The position numbers and the translations under genes are program-made. Below the pieces are notes generated by a model. That model ran no database searches. It was not told where the DNA came from and worked only from the letters and a program-made list of their open reading frames with translations. Of a stretch of 39,151 nt of DNA, positions 24,456 to 32,752 are shown in pieces. Source of the stretch: Myxococcaceae bacterium (GTDB lineage: Bacteria > Myxococcota > Myxococcia > Myxococcales > Myxococcaceae); the NCBI GenBank assembly GCA_025459425.1, contig JALOQF010000078.1, forward strand, positions 1 to 39,151. The letters are read 5' to 3'. How positions within the stretch are numbered: the first letter of the stretch is position 1; every line of letters starts with the position of its first letter.

Positions 24456-27400
24456 ATGTCGAGCCCGGTCGTCTGCCCCACCTGCTCCCGTGTCTTCGCG
24501 CCGGCCACGACGCCGAAGTGCCCCCAGTGCGGGTGGGATCCTGACGAAGCGAGCCGGCGTCGCACGAAGGTGATGTCGGCGGCCGACCACCTCGCGCTCG
24601 GCCGACTGGGGCTCACGAAGGCGCCTGCGCCCGAGGTGGACTCGCAATCAGGGCCTCGCCTCGAGCTGCCCGGTGACGACGACGCCGAGCGCTTGCCAGG
24701 CGAGCCCACGAAGTCCGCCGTTACGACGAAGACCTCGGCCGCGAGCCCCCTCGGGCGAGTCGGGCTGACGAAGATGCCCGCGCCCGAGGTGGACTCCCAG
24801 CCAGGGCCTCGCCTCGAGCTGCCCGGTGACGACGACGCCGAGCGCTTGCCAGGCGAGCCACCGAGGCCCGCCGTCACGACGAAGGCCTCGGCCGAGAGCA
24901 CCCCCGGGCGAGTCGGGCTGACGAAGGTGCCGGCGCCCGAGGTGGACTCCCAGCCAGGGCCTCGCCTCGAGCTGCCCGGTGACGACGATGCTGACCGCCT
25001 GCCAACCGAGCCGACCAGGCCCGCCGTCGCGACGAAGGCATCAGCGGCCGCGAGCGCCCTCGGGCGAGGAAGCGACGGCCTGCGCCTCGAGCTGCCACCC
25101 GATGACGCAGGCGACGCCGATTCGACTGCGCCACGCCGAGCCATGGCAGCCGTGAAGCGCGGGCCTCCGCCGGGCGCCGCAGCGGTGGCCGGCCCTCGGC
25201 CTGGTGAAGAGCTCCGCGTCGAGGCGCACGGGAGCGACCGACCCCCGAACGAGGGCCCCCACCTCGAGCTCCCTGCAGAAGACCTCGACGCTCCGCAACG
25301 ATCGGGCGCGAGCCCGACCTCGGCGGCCATGACGGCCAAGGCGTCGCCTGCCGTCGCCGTCGAGCGCACACCGGTAGACGACGGGCCCCGCCTCGAGCTG
25401 CCGCCGGACCCCGACGAGCCCTCCAGCCCGGCCGCGCGCGCACGGCTCCGCGCCGAGGTCCCCGTGCCCCTGATGTCCGAGGCCGTCACGACGCCTGCGG
25501 CGAAGGCGGTCCCGAGGCCGCGCCCCGAGACGCCTGCCCCCCCGCTCGCGGCGCGCCCCGCCCCGGCGCCAGGGCGGTTCGACGTGCCCCTCGATCGCGA
25601 GGCGCGCTGGGCGGCGCTCTTCACCGGGCCGCTCGCCGCGCTCCTCTGCGTCGATCTCGTCACGGCCGGCAGGCCGGCGCTGCCCGCGCTGATCGTCGGC
25701 CTCCAGGCGCTCTTCGCAGTCGCCGCGGCCCTCGCGTTCGTGCGCCGCAGTCGGCTCGGTGCCGCTGCGAGCGCGGCGCTGGTTGCAGCGCTGGGCGTCG
25801 GCGCGCTCTGGCCCGCGGTCGATGCCCCGGGCCTCGCGGCGACGGGGTCGATCGCCCTCGCGCTGGCGGCCCTCTCGTGGCCCCGGGCCGGCGCCACGCG
25901 CTTCGTCGTGGGAGTCATCGGTGGGCTGACGGCGCTCGGGCTCCTCACGCCAGATCTCGTCGATGGCGTCGGTCGTGAGCGCCTGCTCGGGCCCCTCCGC
26001 GACCGCACCCGGGAGACGCTGCGCGAGCGCATCAGCTGGCCCTGGGTCGACCAACGCTCTGGGGTCCAGTTCGGGCCGGCGCTGCAACCCTGGTACGCGA
26101 CGTCGGCGCCCGGCGTCTTCCTCGAGCCCATGACGGGCGCGCAGCTCTTCACCGCCGCGCTGCCCGAGGGGCTCAGCTTCGAGCGCGCCACGGTGCAGGC
26201 CACCGCCGCGCTCGCGCAGGCCGGGCTGACTCGCGTCGAGGTCGGCCCACCGACCATCGACGAGACCTCGGCCTTCGATGCGTCGGCGACGTTCACCTTC
26301 ACCGCGCGCCAGGGCCGAGCGACGGTGCAGGGCCTGCTGCGGGTCGGCGAGACGGGCCCTCAAGCCTTCGTCCTCGCGACCTGGGCGCGCTCGTCCCGAA
26401 TCGATCCTGCCGCGACGGCGTTTCAGGCGATCGTCGCGAGCATGCGCCGTGACCCGCCAGCGCGGCCGGCCTTCGAGTCCGCCCAGGCCCGCGCGCTCGC
26501 CGACCGCAGCGTGCTGTCGATCGTCGGGAGCGCGGCCTGGGCCGTGCGCGTCGTCGTCGGGGCCCGCGCGGCCGTGCTGGTGCCCTCGCACCTCGTGCAG
26601 GACGCGACCGACGTGCCCGTGTCGGTCGCGGGCGTGACGACGCGGCTCCCTCTCGGGGCCCGCCGGGTGTCCCTGGGGGTGTCGGTGATTCCCACCACGC
26701 TGGCCGCCGAGGCCGCGCCGCTGCGCTCCTTCGCCCAGGCGCCGCGGTTGTCGCGGGTGTTGGTTCGTGGCCCCGGCTGGAGCGGCGGCTGGCTCACCGG
26801 GCCGCCGGCGGCGGGCACGCGCTCCGTCGACGTGCAGAGCGCCATGACGGGCCCTGCCTTCGACGTCAGCGGCGCGCTCGTCGGCCTGGTGCTCGAGCGT
26901 GAGGGAGGCCCCGAGCTGGTGACGCTCGACGCGCTGCTGCCAGCCCTCACCGAAGTCCTCGGGGTGACGCCGCCGCTCGCTCCGGCGCCGGTCGCGGAGC
27001 CCGCGCCCCTCTTCGTCGCCCGGGAGCGCGGCGAGGGTGCGGCGCAGTCGGTCGAGCAGCGCGCGCGAGAAGGCGTCGTACTGGTGATGGCCGCGACCGG
27101 GCCGACCGCCGCCGTCGTGATGGGCCGCAGCGCGCGTGGGTGGGTGCTGGTGCTGCCACGGCAGGCCCTGGCGCCAGACGCCCAGACGGTGACGGTGACC
27201 CTGGGGAGCGGCCCCGAGGCAACGAGCCGCCCGGCCCAGGTGGTGCGCCTCACGCGTGAGGTGGCGGTGCTCGTGATGGAGGCCGAAGCGCTCGATGGGC
27301 TCGACCCCTTCCCGCCCGGTGACGAGCGCCTGGGTGATGGGCGGCGCGTGGCGTTCGGGTTCCGGCTCGACCCGGTCACCGGGCTCCCGACGCTGAAGGG

Positions 27401-28676
27401 CCTCACTGGAGACGCGGTCGGAGCCACCTTCGAGGCCGATCCAGGTCCGGGCGTCTCGGCCGGCCCCGTGGTGACGCCCGATGGGCGGTGGACGGGCCTG
27501 CGCCTCCCCGACGGCGTCACGGTGGTGCCGGCCTCGGCGCTCAGCGAGCTCGGCATCGCGGGCATTCGTGACGTGGTGTGGAAGGTCTCGTACGAGCCCA
27601 CCGGCACCTGTCAGCTCGAGGCCACCTTCGAGCTCGAAGATCCGCTCGGCGACGCCACCCTGGTGGCCGTGCGAGTCGAGCCGGGTGAAGCGCCGGGCCG
27701 GAGCGAAGGCTCGACGCCGCGGCTGCGCGCAGCGCGCCTCACCGACCTCGTGCCCCGTGGAGGCGAGGCGCACCTGGTGTTCACCCTGCCCTGCTTCACC
27801 CGACCGATGCAGCTCCAGTTCGAGGTGGTGTCGAAAGATCAGACGCGGGTGACCTGGCCGCAGACCCTGACGCCGCCGGTCGACCTGCCATGGGTTCACC
27901 GCGGGCGCGCGAACGGCTCCACCGGCGCCGGCGCCCCGAAGACCACCCTCGCCGTGGCGCTGTGGGAAGCGCCCCCGCGAGCCACCATGAAGCACCCCTG
28001 TGGAACGGCCCCGCAGCTGTGTGAGCGCGCGTGCGCGGTCGACGACTTCGACGCCTGCACCTTCGATGGGCGGTACGCGCTCGCGACCCGCGAGTACGGG
28101 CGCGCCATCGCCGTGCTCGACGGCGCATGTGGCCGCGGCGAGCTCGAGGCCTGCGTGCTCCTGTCGCACGCGGTGGCCGAGCAGAGGGGCGCGAAGGTTC
28201 GCTCCCGGCCCGAGGCAGCGCTCGAGCCGTGGTGCAACGCCGGGGTGGAGCGAGCCTGCCGCGCCCTCGACCCCGCCGGCTGGAAGCGGGCCCTCGCCCC
28301 GGCGAAGGAAGCGTGCGTCGAGTCTCCGAAGGACTGCAGGGCCTTCGCCGAGCTGCTCCTCGCCGGGCCGCGCCTCGACCTCGACGTCACCCGCGCCCTC
28401 GCGGCGCTCAAGCAGGCCTGCGCGATGTCCGACGAGCGGGCCTGCGGGCTCTACGCGCGCACCGTCATTCAGCTCGACAAGGAAGACCCCGCGGCCGTCA
28501 TGCCCCTGCTCGAGCGGGCCTGCGCCGGCGGCGATCTGCGCTCCTGCACGTTGCGGGCGATGAACCCGGGGCTCGGGCTCACGATGCCGCGCAGCGCGCA
28601 GGTGGCGAACGCGTGGCTGCAGGAGGCCTGCGCGAAGGGCGCCACCGACGCCTGCGCCCTCGTGCTGCGCCCCTGA
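24456..28676 (+). CDS. Zinc-ribbon, multi-TM, double trypsin-like and Sel1-like protein of unknown function
   Basis: 1406 aa. Cys7, Cys10, Cys22 and Cys25 form a zinc ribbon (CPTC, CPQC). Residues ~49-320 are disordered and contain three 51-residue repeats plus six RLELP-type motifs. Residues ~386-512 hold four or five transmembrane helices. Two trypsin-like domains follow. The first (~679-837) keeps a His in PSHLVQDATDV (His712) but has Met797 where the Ser of GxSGGP is expected. The second (~890-1045) has GVSAGP (Ser1001) but Gln903 at the His position. Residues ~1175-1406 are Cys-rich Sel1/TPR-like helical repeats (ACGRGELEACVLL, ACAGGDLRSC). It is probably an inner-membrane scaffold rather than an active protease. 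It starts 43 bases after the shell operon. The domain calls are by eye; the function is unknown. Confidence 0.72.
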   Translation: MSSPVVCPTCSRVFAPATTPKCPQCGWDPDEASRRRTKVMSAADHLALGRLGLTKAPAPEVDSQSGPRLELPGDDDAERLPGEPTKSAVTTKTSAASPLGRVGLTKMPAPEVDSQPGPRLELPGDDDAERLPGEPPRPAVTTKASAESTPGRVGLTKVPAPEVDSQPGPRLELPGDDDADRLPTEPTRPAVATKASAAASALGRGSDGLRLELPPDDAGDADSTAPRRAMAAVKRGPPPGAAAVAGPRPGEELRVEAHGSDRPPNEGPHLELPAEDLDAPQRSGASPTSAAMTAKASPAVAVERTPVDDGPRLELPPDPDEPSSPAARARLRAEVPVPLMSEAVTTPAAKAVPRPRPETPAPPLAARPAPAPGRFDVPLDREARWAALFTGPLAALLCVDLVTAGRPALPALIVGLQALFAVAAALAFVRRSRLGAAASAALVAALGVGALWPAVDAPGLAATGSIALALAALSWPRAGATRFVVGVIGGLTALGLLTPDLVDGVGRERLLGPLRDRTRETLRERISWPWVDQRSGVQFGPALQPWYATSAPGVFLEPMTGAQLFTAALPEGLSFERATVQATAALAQAGLTRVEVGPPTIDETSAFDASATFTFTARQGRATVQGLLRVGETGPQAFVLATWARSSRIDPAATAFQAIVASMRRDPPARPAFESAQARALADRSVLSIVGSAAWAVRVVVGARAAVLVPSHLVQDATDVPVSVAGVTTRLPLGARRVSLGVSVIPTTLAAEAAPLRSFAQAPRLSRVLVRGPGWSGGWLTGPPAAGTRSVDVQSAMTGPAFDVSGALVGLVLEREGGPELVTLDALLPALTEVLGVTPPLAPAPVAEPAPLFVARERGEGAAQSVEQRAREGVVLVMAATGPTAAVVMGRSARGWVLVLPRQALAPDAQTVTVTLGSGPEATSRPAQVVRLTREVAVLVMEAEALDGLDPFPPGDERLGDGRRVAFGFRLDPVTGLPTLKGLTGDAVGATFEADPGPGVSAGPVVTPDGRWTGLRLPDGVTVVPASALSELGIAGIRDVVWKVSYEPTGTCQLEATFELEDPLGDATLVAVRVEPGEAPGRSEGSTPRLRAARLTDLVPRGGEAHLVFTLPCFTRPMQLQFEVVSKDQTRVTWPQTLTPPVDLPWVHRGRANGSTGAGAPKTTLAVALWEAPPRATMKHPCGTAPQLCERACAVDDFDACTFDGRYALATREYGRAIAVLDGACGRGELEACVLLSHAVAEQRGAKVRSRPEAALEPWCNAGVERACRALDPAGWKRALAPAKEACVESPKDCRAFAELLLAGPRLDLDVTRALAALKQACAMSDERACGLYARTVIQLDKEDPAAVMPLLERACAGGDLRSCTLRAMNPGLGLTMPRSAQVANAWLQEACAKGATDACALVLRP
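24598..25056 (+). repeat. Three tandem 153-bp coding repeats
   Basis: The string ccgaggtggact recurs at 24631, 24784 and 24937, a period of exactly 153 bases (51 codons). Each unit encodes LGLTK-APAPEVDSQ-GPRLELPGDDDA-RLP followed by an Ala/Thr-rich linker. The copies are highly similar at nucleotide level, so this looks like a fairly recent amplification. Further decayed copies of the RLELP core follow at 25083, 25260 and 25389. Confidence 0.85.
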
Positions 28677-28710
28677 AGCACCCGGCGGCGCGAGAGCCGG
28701 CCCGAATCGC

Positions 28711-30117
28711 TCAGATGTGAATCGCGTGGCCCAGCGTCGCCTCGGCGGCTTCCTTCATGATCTCGGACAGCGTCGGGTGCGCGTGCATGGTGTGCGCGAG
28801 CTCCTCGGTGGTCGTCTCGAGCTTGAGCGCGACGCAGGCCTCGGCCAGCAGCTCGGTGGCGTGCGGGCCGATGAGGTGCACGCCGAGCACCTCGTCGTAC
28901 TTCTTGTCCGACACGATCTTCACCAGGCCGAACGCCTCGTCGCTGATCGACGCCTTGGTGATGGCGCTGAAGGGGAACGTGCCGACCTTCACGTCGTAGC
29001 CGCGCTCCTTCGCCTTCTTCTCGGTGAGGCCGACGGACGCCACCTCGGGGTAGCAGTACGTCGCGTTGGGCACGCGGTCGTAGTTGATGGGCTGCGGGTT
29101 CTTCCCGGCGATGTGCTCGACGGCCACGGTGCCCTGCATCGACGCGCAGTGGGCCAGCCACGGGTACGGGGTGATGTCGCCGATGGCGTACACGTTGGGC
29201 TCCGACGTACGCATCATCGCGTCGATCTGAATCGTGCCCTTCGGCATCAGCTGAATGTTCGTCTTCTCGAGCCCGATGCCCTTCGTGACGGGCGCGCGGC
29301 CCACCGCCGAGAGGAAGTACTCGGCCTCGAGCGTCTTCTTCGCCCCGTCGGGCGTGGTGACCGTCACCTTCACGCCGTTCGCCGTCGTCTCGATCGACTC
29401 GAACTTCGTCGACGTCATCACGTCGATCTTCCGGCGCTTGAAGAACTTCTCGAGCTCCTTCGAGAGGTCGACGTCTTCGATGGGCAGCAGGTTCGGCATG
29501 TACTCGACGATCGTCACCTGGCTGCCGACGTGCGCGAAGATCGACGCGAACTCGGTCCCGACGGCTCCGGCGCCCAGCACGATGAGGCTCTTCGGCACCC
29601 GGTCGAGCGTGAGGATCGAGTCGCTCGAGAGAATGCGCTGATCGTCGATCTTGATGTTCGGCAGCGTGGTGACGACCGAGCCGGTGGCGAGCACGATGTT
29701 CTTCGTCTCGAGCACCTGGGTCGCGCCGCCCTCGGTGAGCTTCACCTCGACCTTGCCCTTGCCAGCGATCGAGCCGAAGCCCTTGAACACCGTCACCTTG
29801 TTCTTCTTCATCAGGTAGTCGATGCCGGCGGCGCCCTTGTCGACGACCTTCTGCTTGTGCTTCTGCGCCTGCGCCCAGTCGACGACGGGGTTCGAGGTGT
29901 TGATGCCGAACTCGGCCGCGTGCTGGATGTGGGCGAACAGCTCGGCCGTCCACAGCAGCGACTTGGTGGGAATGCAGCCCCGGTGCAGGCAGGTGCCGCC
30001 GAGCTTCTTGTCCTTCTCGATGAGGGCGGTCTTCAGGCCGAGCTGCCCGGCACGAATCGCCGCCACGTACCCACCCGGTCCCGACCCGATGATCACGACA
30101 TCGAACACGTCAGCCAC
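28711..30117 (-). CDS. lpdA: Dihydrolipoyl dehydrogenase (E3)
   Basis: 468 aa from GTG 30117, chosen because GGAGG lies 5 bases upstream and the FAD motif then starts at residue 7 (VVIIGSGPGGYVAA). E3 reoxidises dihydrolipoamide in pyruvate and 2-oxoglutarate dehydrogenase and in the glycine cleavage system, passing electrons to NAD+. The redox-active disulfide is Cys43/Cys48 in GGTCLHRGC. The NAD motif is LIVLGAGAVGTEFASIF, and the C-terminal His-Glu pair is in HAHPTLSE. It stands alone, away from E1/E2 genes, and converges on the 1406-aa gene with a 34-base gap. The start of gcvP, a possible partner system, is 28 kb away in the window. Confidence 0.96.
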   Translation of the reverse strand: MADVFDVVIIGSGPGGYVAAIRAGQLGLKTALIEKDKKLGGTCLHRGCIPTKSLLWTAELFAHIQHAAEFGINTSNPVVDWAQAQKHKQKVVDKGAAGIDYLMKKNKVTVFKGFGSIAGKGKVEVKLTEGGATQVLETKNIVLATGSVVTTLPNIKIDDQRILSSDSILTLDRVPKSLIVLGAGAVGTEFASIFAHVGSQVTIVEYMPNLLPIEDVDLSKELEKFFKRRKIDVMTSTKFESIETTANGVKVTVTTPDGAKKTLEAEYFLSAVGRAPVTKGIGLEKTNIQLMPKGTIQIDAMMRTSEPNVYAIGDITPYPWLAHCASMQGTVAVEHIAGKNPQPINYDRVPNATYCYPEVASVGLTEKKAKERGYDVKVGTFPFSAITKASISDEAFGLVKIVSDKKYDEVLGVHLIGPHATELLAEACVALKLETTTEELAHTMHAHPTLSEIMKEAAEATLGHAIHI

Positions 30118-30147
30118 GCCGACCTCCGAAGAGAGAGAGTTGGGCGG

Positions 30148-30176
30148 GAAGTAGGCGCAGCGCCGGGGCGACGCAA
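30148..30176 (-). promoter_or_regulatory. Promoter of lpdA
   Basis: On the minus strand TTGCGT (30176-30171), a 17-base spacer and TACTTC (30153-30148) form a plausible housekeeping promoter 30 bases before the GTG start. The leader contains a CT-rich run and the GGAGG site. Confidence 0.5.
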
Positions 30177-30276
30177 GCGTTCGGTGACGCCCCTGCCCGG
30201 CCGGGCCAACGGCAGCTTCTCCACGCATGCGACTTTCTGTTGGCTCCCCGGGCGCGTCGGCAGCTACGACCGACGC

Positions 30277-30429
30277 GTGGATCGGTTCCCGACGCGCACG
30301 CTCGTGTTGATGGTGCTGACGCTCGTCGCGTTCGCCTGGTTCTGGTGGCAGACGCACCGACGTGCGGCCCCGCCCGGCGATCCGCTCCGAATGACCCCCG
30401 TGGCCCGGCTCGATGGAGGCCACCCATGA
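30277..30429 (+). CDS. Small single-pass membrane protein
   Basis: 50 aa from GTG 30277. One strong transmembrane helix (TLVLMVLTLVAFAWFWW) is flanked by a short N-terminus with two Arg (VDRFPTRT) and a basic stretch after it (QTHRRAA). Its TGA overlaps the thiO ATG as ATGA (30426-30429), and the GGAGG used by thiO lies inside it, so the two would be translationally coupled. TACGAC ends 6 bases before the GTG, which would fit a leaderless start. I do not recognise a family. The overlap and clear helix support a real gene, but its small size leaves doubt. Confidence 0.55.
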   Translation: MDRFPTRTLVLMVLTLVAFAWFWWQTHRRAAPPGDPLRMTPVARLDGGHP

Positions 30430-31532
30430 AGGCGCTGATCGTCGGCGGCGGCATCATGGGCACCTCGATCGCGCTCGAGCTGGCGGCGGCGCAGGTCGAG
30501 GTGACGGTGCTCGAGCGCTCGCTCCCGGGCGCCGAGGCGTCGACCGCTGCGGCGGGCATGCTGGCCCCCCAGCTCGAGGCCCACGCGCCCGGCCCCATGC
30601 TCGAGCTGTCGATGCGCAGCCGAACGCTCTACCCGGCCTGGGCCCAGCGGCTGTCGGCCGAGAGCGGCCTCGACGTGGGCTACCAGGCGTGCGGCGCGCT
30701 GCAGGTGGCGCTGACGACGGCGCAGGCGTACGAGCTCGAGGCGACGGTCGCGTGGCAGACGGCGGCCGGCCTGCGGGCGACGTTCCTCACGGGCGACGAG
30801 GCCCGTGCGCTCGAGCCGGCGCTCAGCCCCGACGCGGTGGCCGCCGCGCACTTTCCAGACGATCACCAGATCGACCCCAGGAAGCTGATGACCGCCCTGA
30901 CGGCGGTCGCGCGAAAGCGGGGCATCACGTTTCGCGCGGCCCTGGTGCGGCGCGTCCTGGAACGGAGCGGTCGCGCCCTCGGGCTCGAGCTCGAGAAAGG
31001 CCAGCTCGAGGCCGACGTCACCATCGTCGCCGCGGGCGCGTGGACCTCGCAGCTGCCAGGCGTCGGCGTTCAGGAAGCCCACCTCAAGCCCGCCCGGGGG
31101 CAGCTGCTCGAGCTGTCGCCGCCGACCACGGCCGTCCACCACCTCTTGAAAGCGGGCGTCGGGTATGTGGTGCCGAGGGCGGGAGGGCGCGTCATCTGCG
31201 GCACCACCGTCGAGCTGGTCGGCTACGACAAACGCGTGACGGACGAAGGGCGCGCCCAGATCCTCGCGCAGGCGCAGGCGCTGTGCCCGGGCCTCGCCGG
31301 AGCCACCATCGTCGACGCGTGGGCCGGGCTGCGGCCCTGGACGGCCGATGGCCTGCCGCTGCTCGGGTTCGGGCACCTCGACGGGCTCGTCATCGCCAGC
31401 GGCCACTACCGAAATGGCATTCTGCTGGCGCCCATCACCGCGCGGCTGGTCGCGCAGCTGGTGACTGGCGGCCGCCCCGCTATGGACCTGTCGCCCTTCC
31501 GTCCAGACCGATTCGGCGGCGCCGCGGGGTGA
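30426..31532 (+). CDS. thiO: Glycine oxidase ThiO-like FAD-dependent oxidoreductase
   Basis: 368 aa. ThiO oxidises glycine to iminoglycine for the thiazole of thiamine; related DAO-family enzymes act on other amines. The FAD motif is at the very N-terminus (MKALIVGGGIMGTSIALELA), followed by STAAAGMLAPQLEA, a family hallmark. FPDDHQIDPRKLMTAL, KPARGQLLEL and the C-terminal WAGLRPWTADGLPLLG and ASGHYRNGILLAPITA are typical of ThiO/DadA-type enzymes. GGAGG 6 bases upstream supports the ATG. No other thi gene or TPP riboswitch is visible nearby, so thiamine synthesis is likely but not proven by context. Confidence 0.88.
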   Translation: MKALIVGGGIMGTSIALELAAAQVEVTVLERSLPGAEASTAAAGMLAPQLEAHAPGPMLELSMRSRTLYPAWAQRLSAESGLDVGYQACGALQVALTTAQAYELEATVAWQTAAGLRATFLTGDEARALEPALSPDAVAAAHFPDDHQIDPRKLMTALTAVARKRGITFRAALVRRVLERSGRALGLELEKGQLEADVTIVAAGAWTSQLPGVGVQEAHLKPARGQLLELSPPTTAVHHLLKAGVGYVVPRAGGRVICGTTVELVGYDKRVTDEGRAQILAQAQALCPGLAGATIVDAWAGLRPWTADGLPLLGFGHLDGLVIASGHYRNGILLAPITARLVAQLVTGGRPAMDLSPFRPDRFGGAAG

Positions 31533-31593
31533 TTTCGGGCCCAGTGCTCGTGACTGCTGGATTTCGCGGCGCCATTTCGTCAGATTTCCCCGC

Positions 31594-32751
31594 GTGGAAG
31601 CCCTCCCCCCGCCGCCGGCCCGCATTCTCATCGTCGACGACGACGAGTCCGTTCGAGACGTCATTTCCGTGCTGCTCCGCGAGGAGGGCTACCACTGCGA
31701 CACCGCGTCTGGCGCCGAGATGGCCCTCGACATGGCGGAGCGCGAAGACACCCCGCTCGTCATCAGCGACATGAAGATGCCGGGCAAGGACGGCCTGTGG
31801 CTGCTCGAGGCCTTCCGCGACAAGCACCCCGACACCTCGATCATCATGCTGACGGGGTACGGCGACACCGAGTCGGCCGTCGACTGCCTGCGCCGCGGCG
31901 CCGTCGACTACCTGCTCAAGCCGCCCAAGCTGACCGATCTCATCCGCTCCATCGAGCGCGCGCTGGCGAAGCGACGCATCGAGCTCGCCCGCAAGAAGTA
32001 CCAGAAGAAGCTCGAGCGAAAGGTGCGCGATCGCACCACCGAGCTGCGCCAGGCGCTGAAGGACATCAGCGTCACCTACGAGAACACGCTCATGGCGCTG
32101 GTGTCGGCGCTCGACGCGCGCGAGCACGAGACGAGCGATCATTCCATTCGGGTCGTCGAATACACCGTGGCCATCGCGACCCAGCTCGGCATCAAGGGCG
32201 CCGAGCTCGAAGAGATCGGCCGTGGCGCGCTCCTGCACGACATCGGGAAGATCGGCGTGCCCGACGCGGTGCTACTCAAGCCGGGCAAGCTGACGCCCGA
32301 CGAGTGGGTCGAGATGCGCAAGCACCCCGACATCGGCTTCAACATGATCCAGCCGATTCCCTTCCTGTCGGTGCCGGCGACGATCGTGCTGTCACACCAG
32401 GAGCGCTGGGACGGCCAGGGCTACCCCCGCAACCTGAAGGGCCATGAGATTCACATCGGCGCGCGCATCTTCGCGGTGGCCGACACGCTCGACGCGATGA
32501 CGAGCGACCGGCCCTACCGGCGCGGCACCACGTTCGCCAACGCCATCGCCGAGATCACCCGCTGCGGCGGCTCGCAGTTCGACCCCGAGGTAGTGAAGGC
32601 CTTCAACGGCATCGGCGAGGTCGGCCTCATGCGCATCAAGGAAGAGATGCAGGCGCGGCGCCGCGCCCGTGAGGCCTCGCAGATGACGCCAGCGCACGGG
32701 CTGCCGGCCGCTGCGGCGGCGGCCGTCGACGAGCCCGACAAGAAGGGTTGA
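31594..32751 (+). CDS. HD-GYP response regulator (putative c-di-GMP phosphodiesterase)
   Basis: 385 aa from GTG 31594. Residues 10-130 are a receiver domain (ILIVDDDESV, phospho-acceptor Asp59 in VISDMKMPGKDG, MLTGYG, LLKPPK). A coiled coil (RIELARKKYQKKLERKVRDRT) joins it to an HD-GYP domain with ALLHDIGKIGVPD, MRKHPDIGF, SHQERWDGQGYP and DTLDAMTSDRPYR. HD-GYP enzymes hydrolyse cyclic-di-GMP. The HHE motif reads HQE, a common variant that may affect the metal site. The tail is Ala/Pro-rich. The partner kinase is not in the window. moaA starts one base after the stop, which implies coupled translation. Confidence 0.93.
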   Translation: MEALPPPPARILIVDDDESVRDVISVLLREEGYHCDTASGAEMALDMAEREDTPLVISDMKMPGKDGLWLLEAFRDKHPDTSIIMLTGYGDTESAVDCLRRGAVDYLLKPPKLTDLIRSIERALAKRRIELARKKYQKKLERKVRDRTTELRQALKDISVTYENTLMALVSALDAREHETSDHSIRVVEYTVAIATQLGIKGAELEEIGRGALLHDIGKIGVPDAVLLKPGKLTPDEWVEMRKHPDIGFNMIQPIPFLSVPATIVLSHQERWDGQGYPRNLKGHEIHIGARIFAVADTLDAMTSDRPYRRGTTFANAIAEITRCGGSQFDPEVVKAFNGIGEVGLMRIKEEMQARRRAREASQMTPAHGLPAAAAAAVDEPDKKG

Positions 32752-32752
32752 C

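Noticed and set aside
25041..28169. Minus-strand ORF of ~1042 codons opposite the 1406-aa gene
   Set aside because: It is Arg/Gly/His-rich low-complexity translation antisense to a gene with recognisable domains. The same applies to the ORF at 24059-26302.
30240..30425. TPP riboswitch upstream of thiO
   Set aside because: No THI-box sequences are seen, and most of the stretch is taken by a small coding ORF.
28717..30429. Plus-strand ORF of ~570 codons
   Set aside because: Most of it is antisense to lpdA. Only its last 50 codons, from GTG 30277, look like a real small membrane protein.
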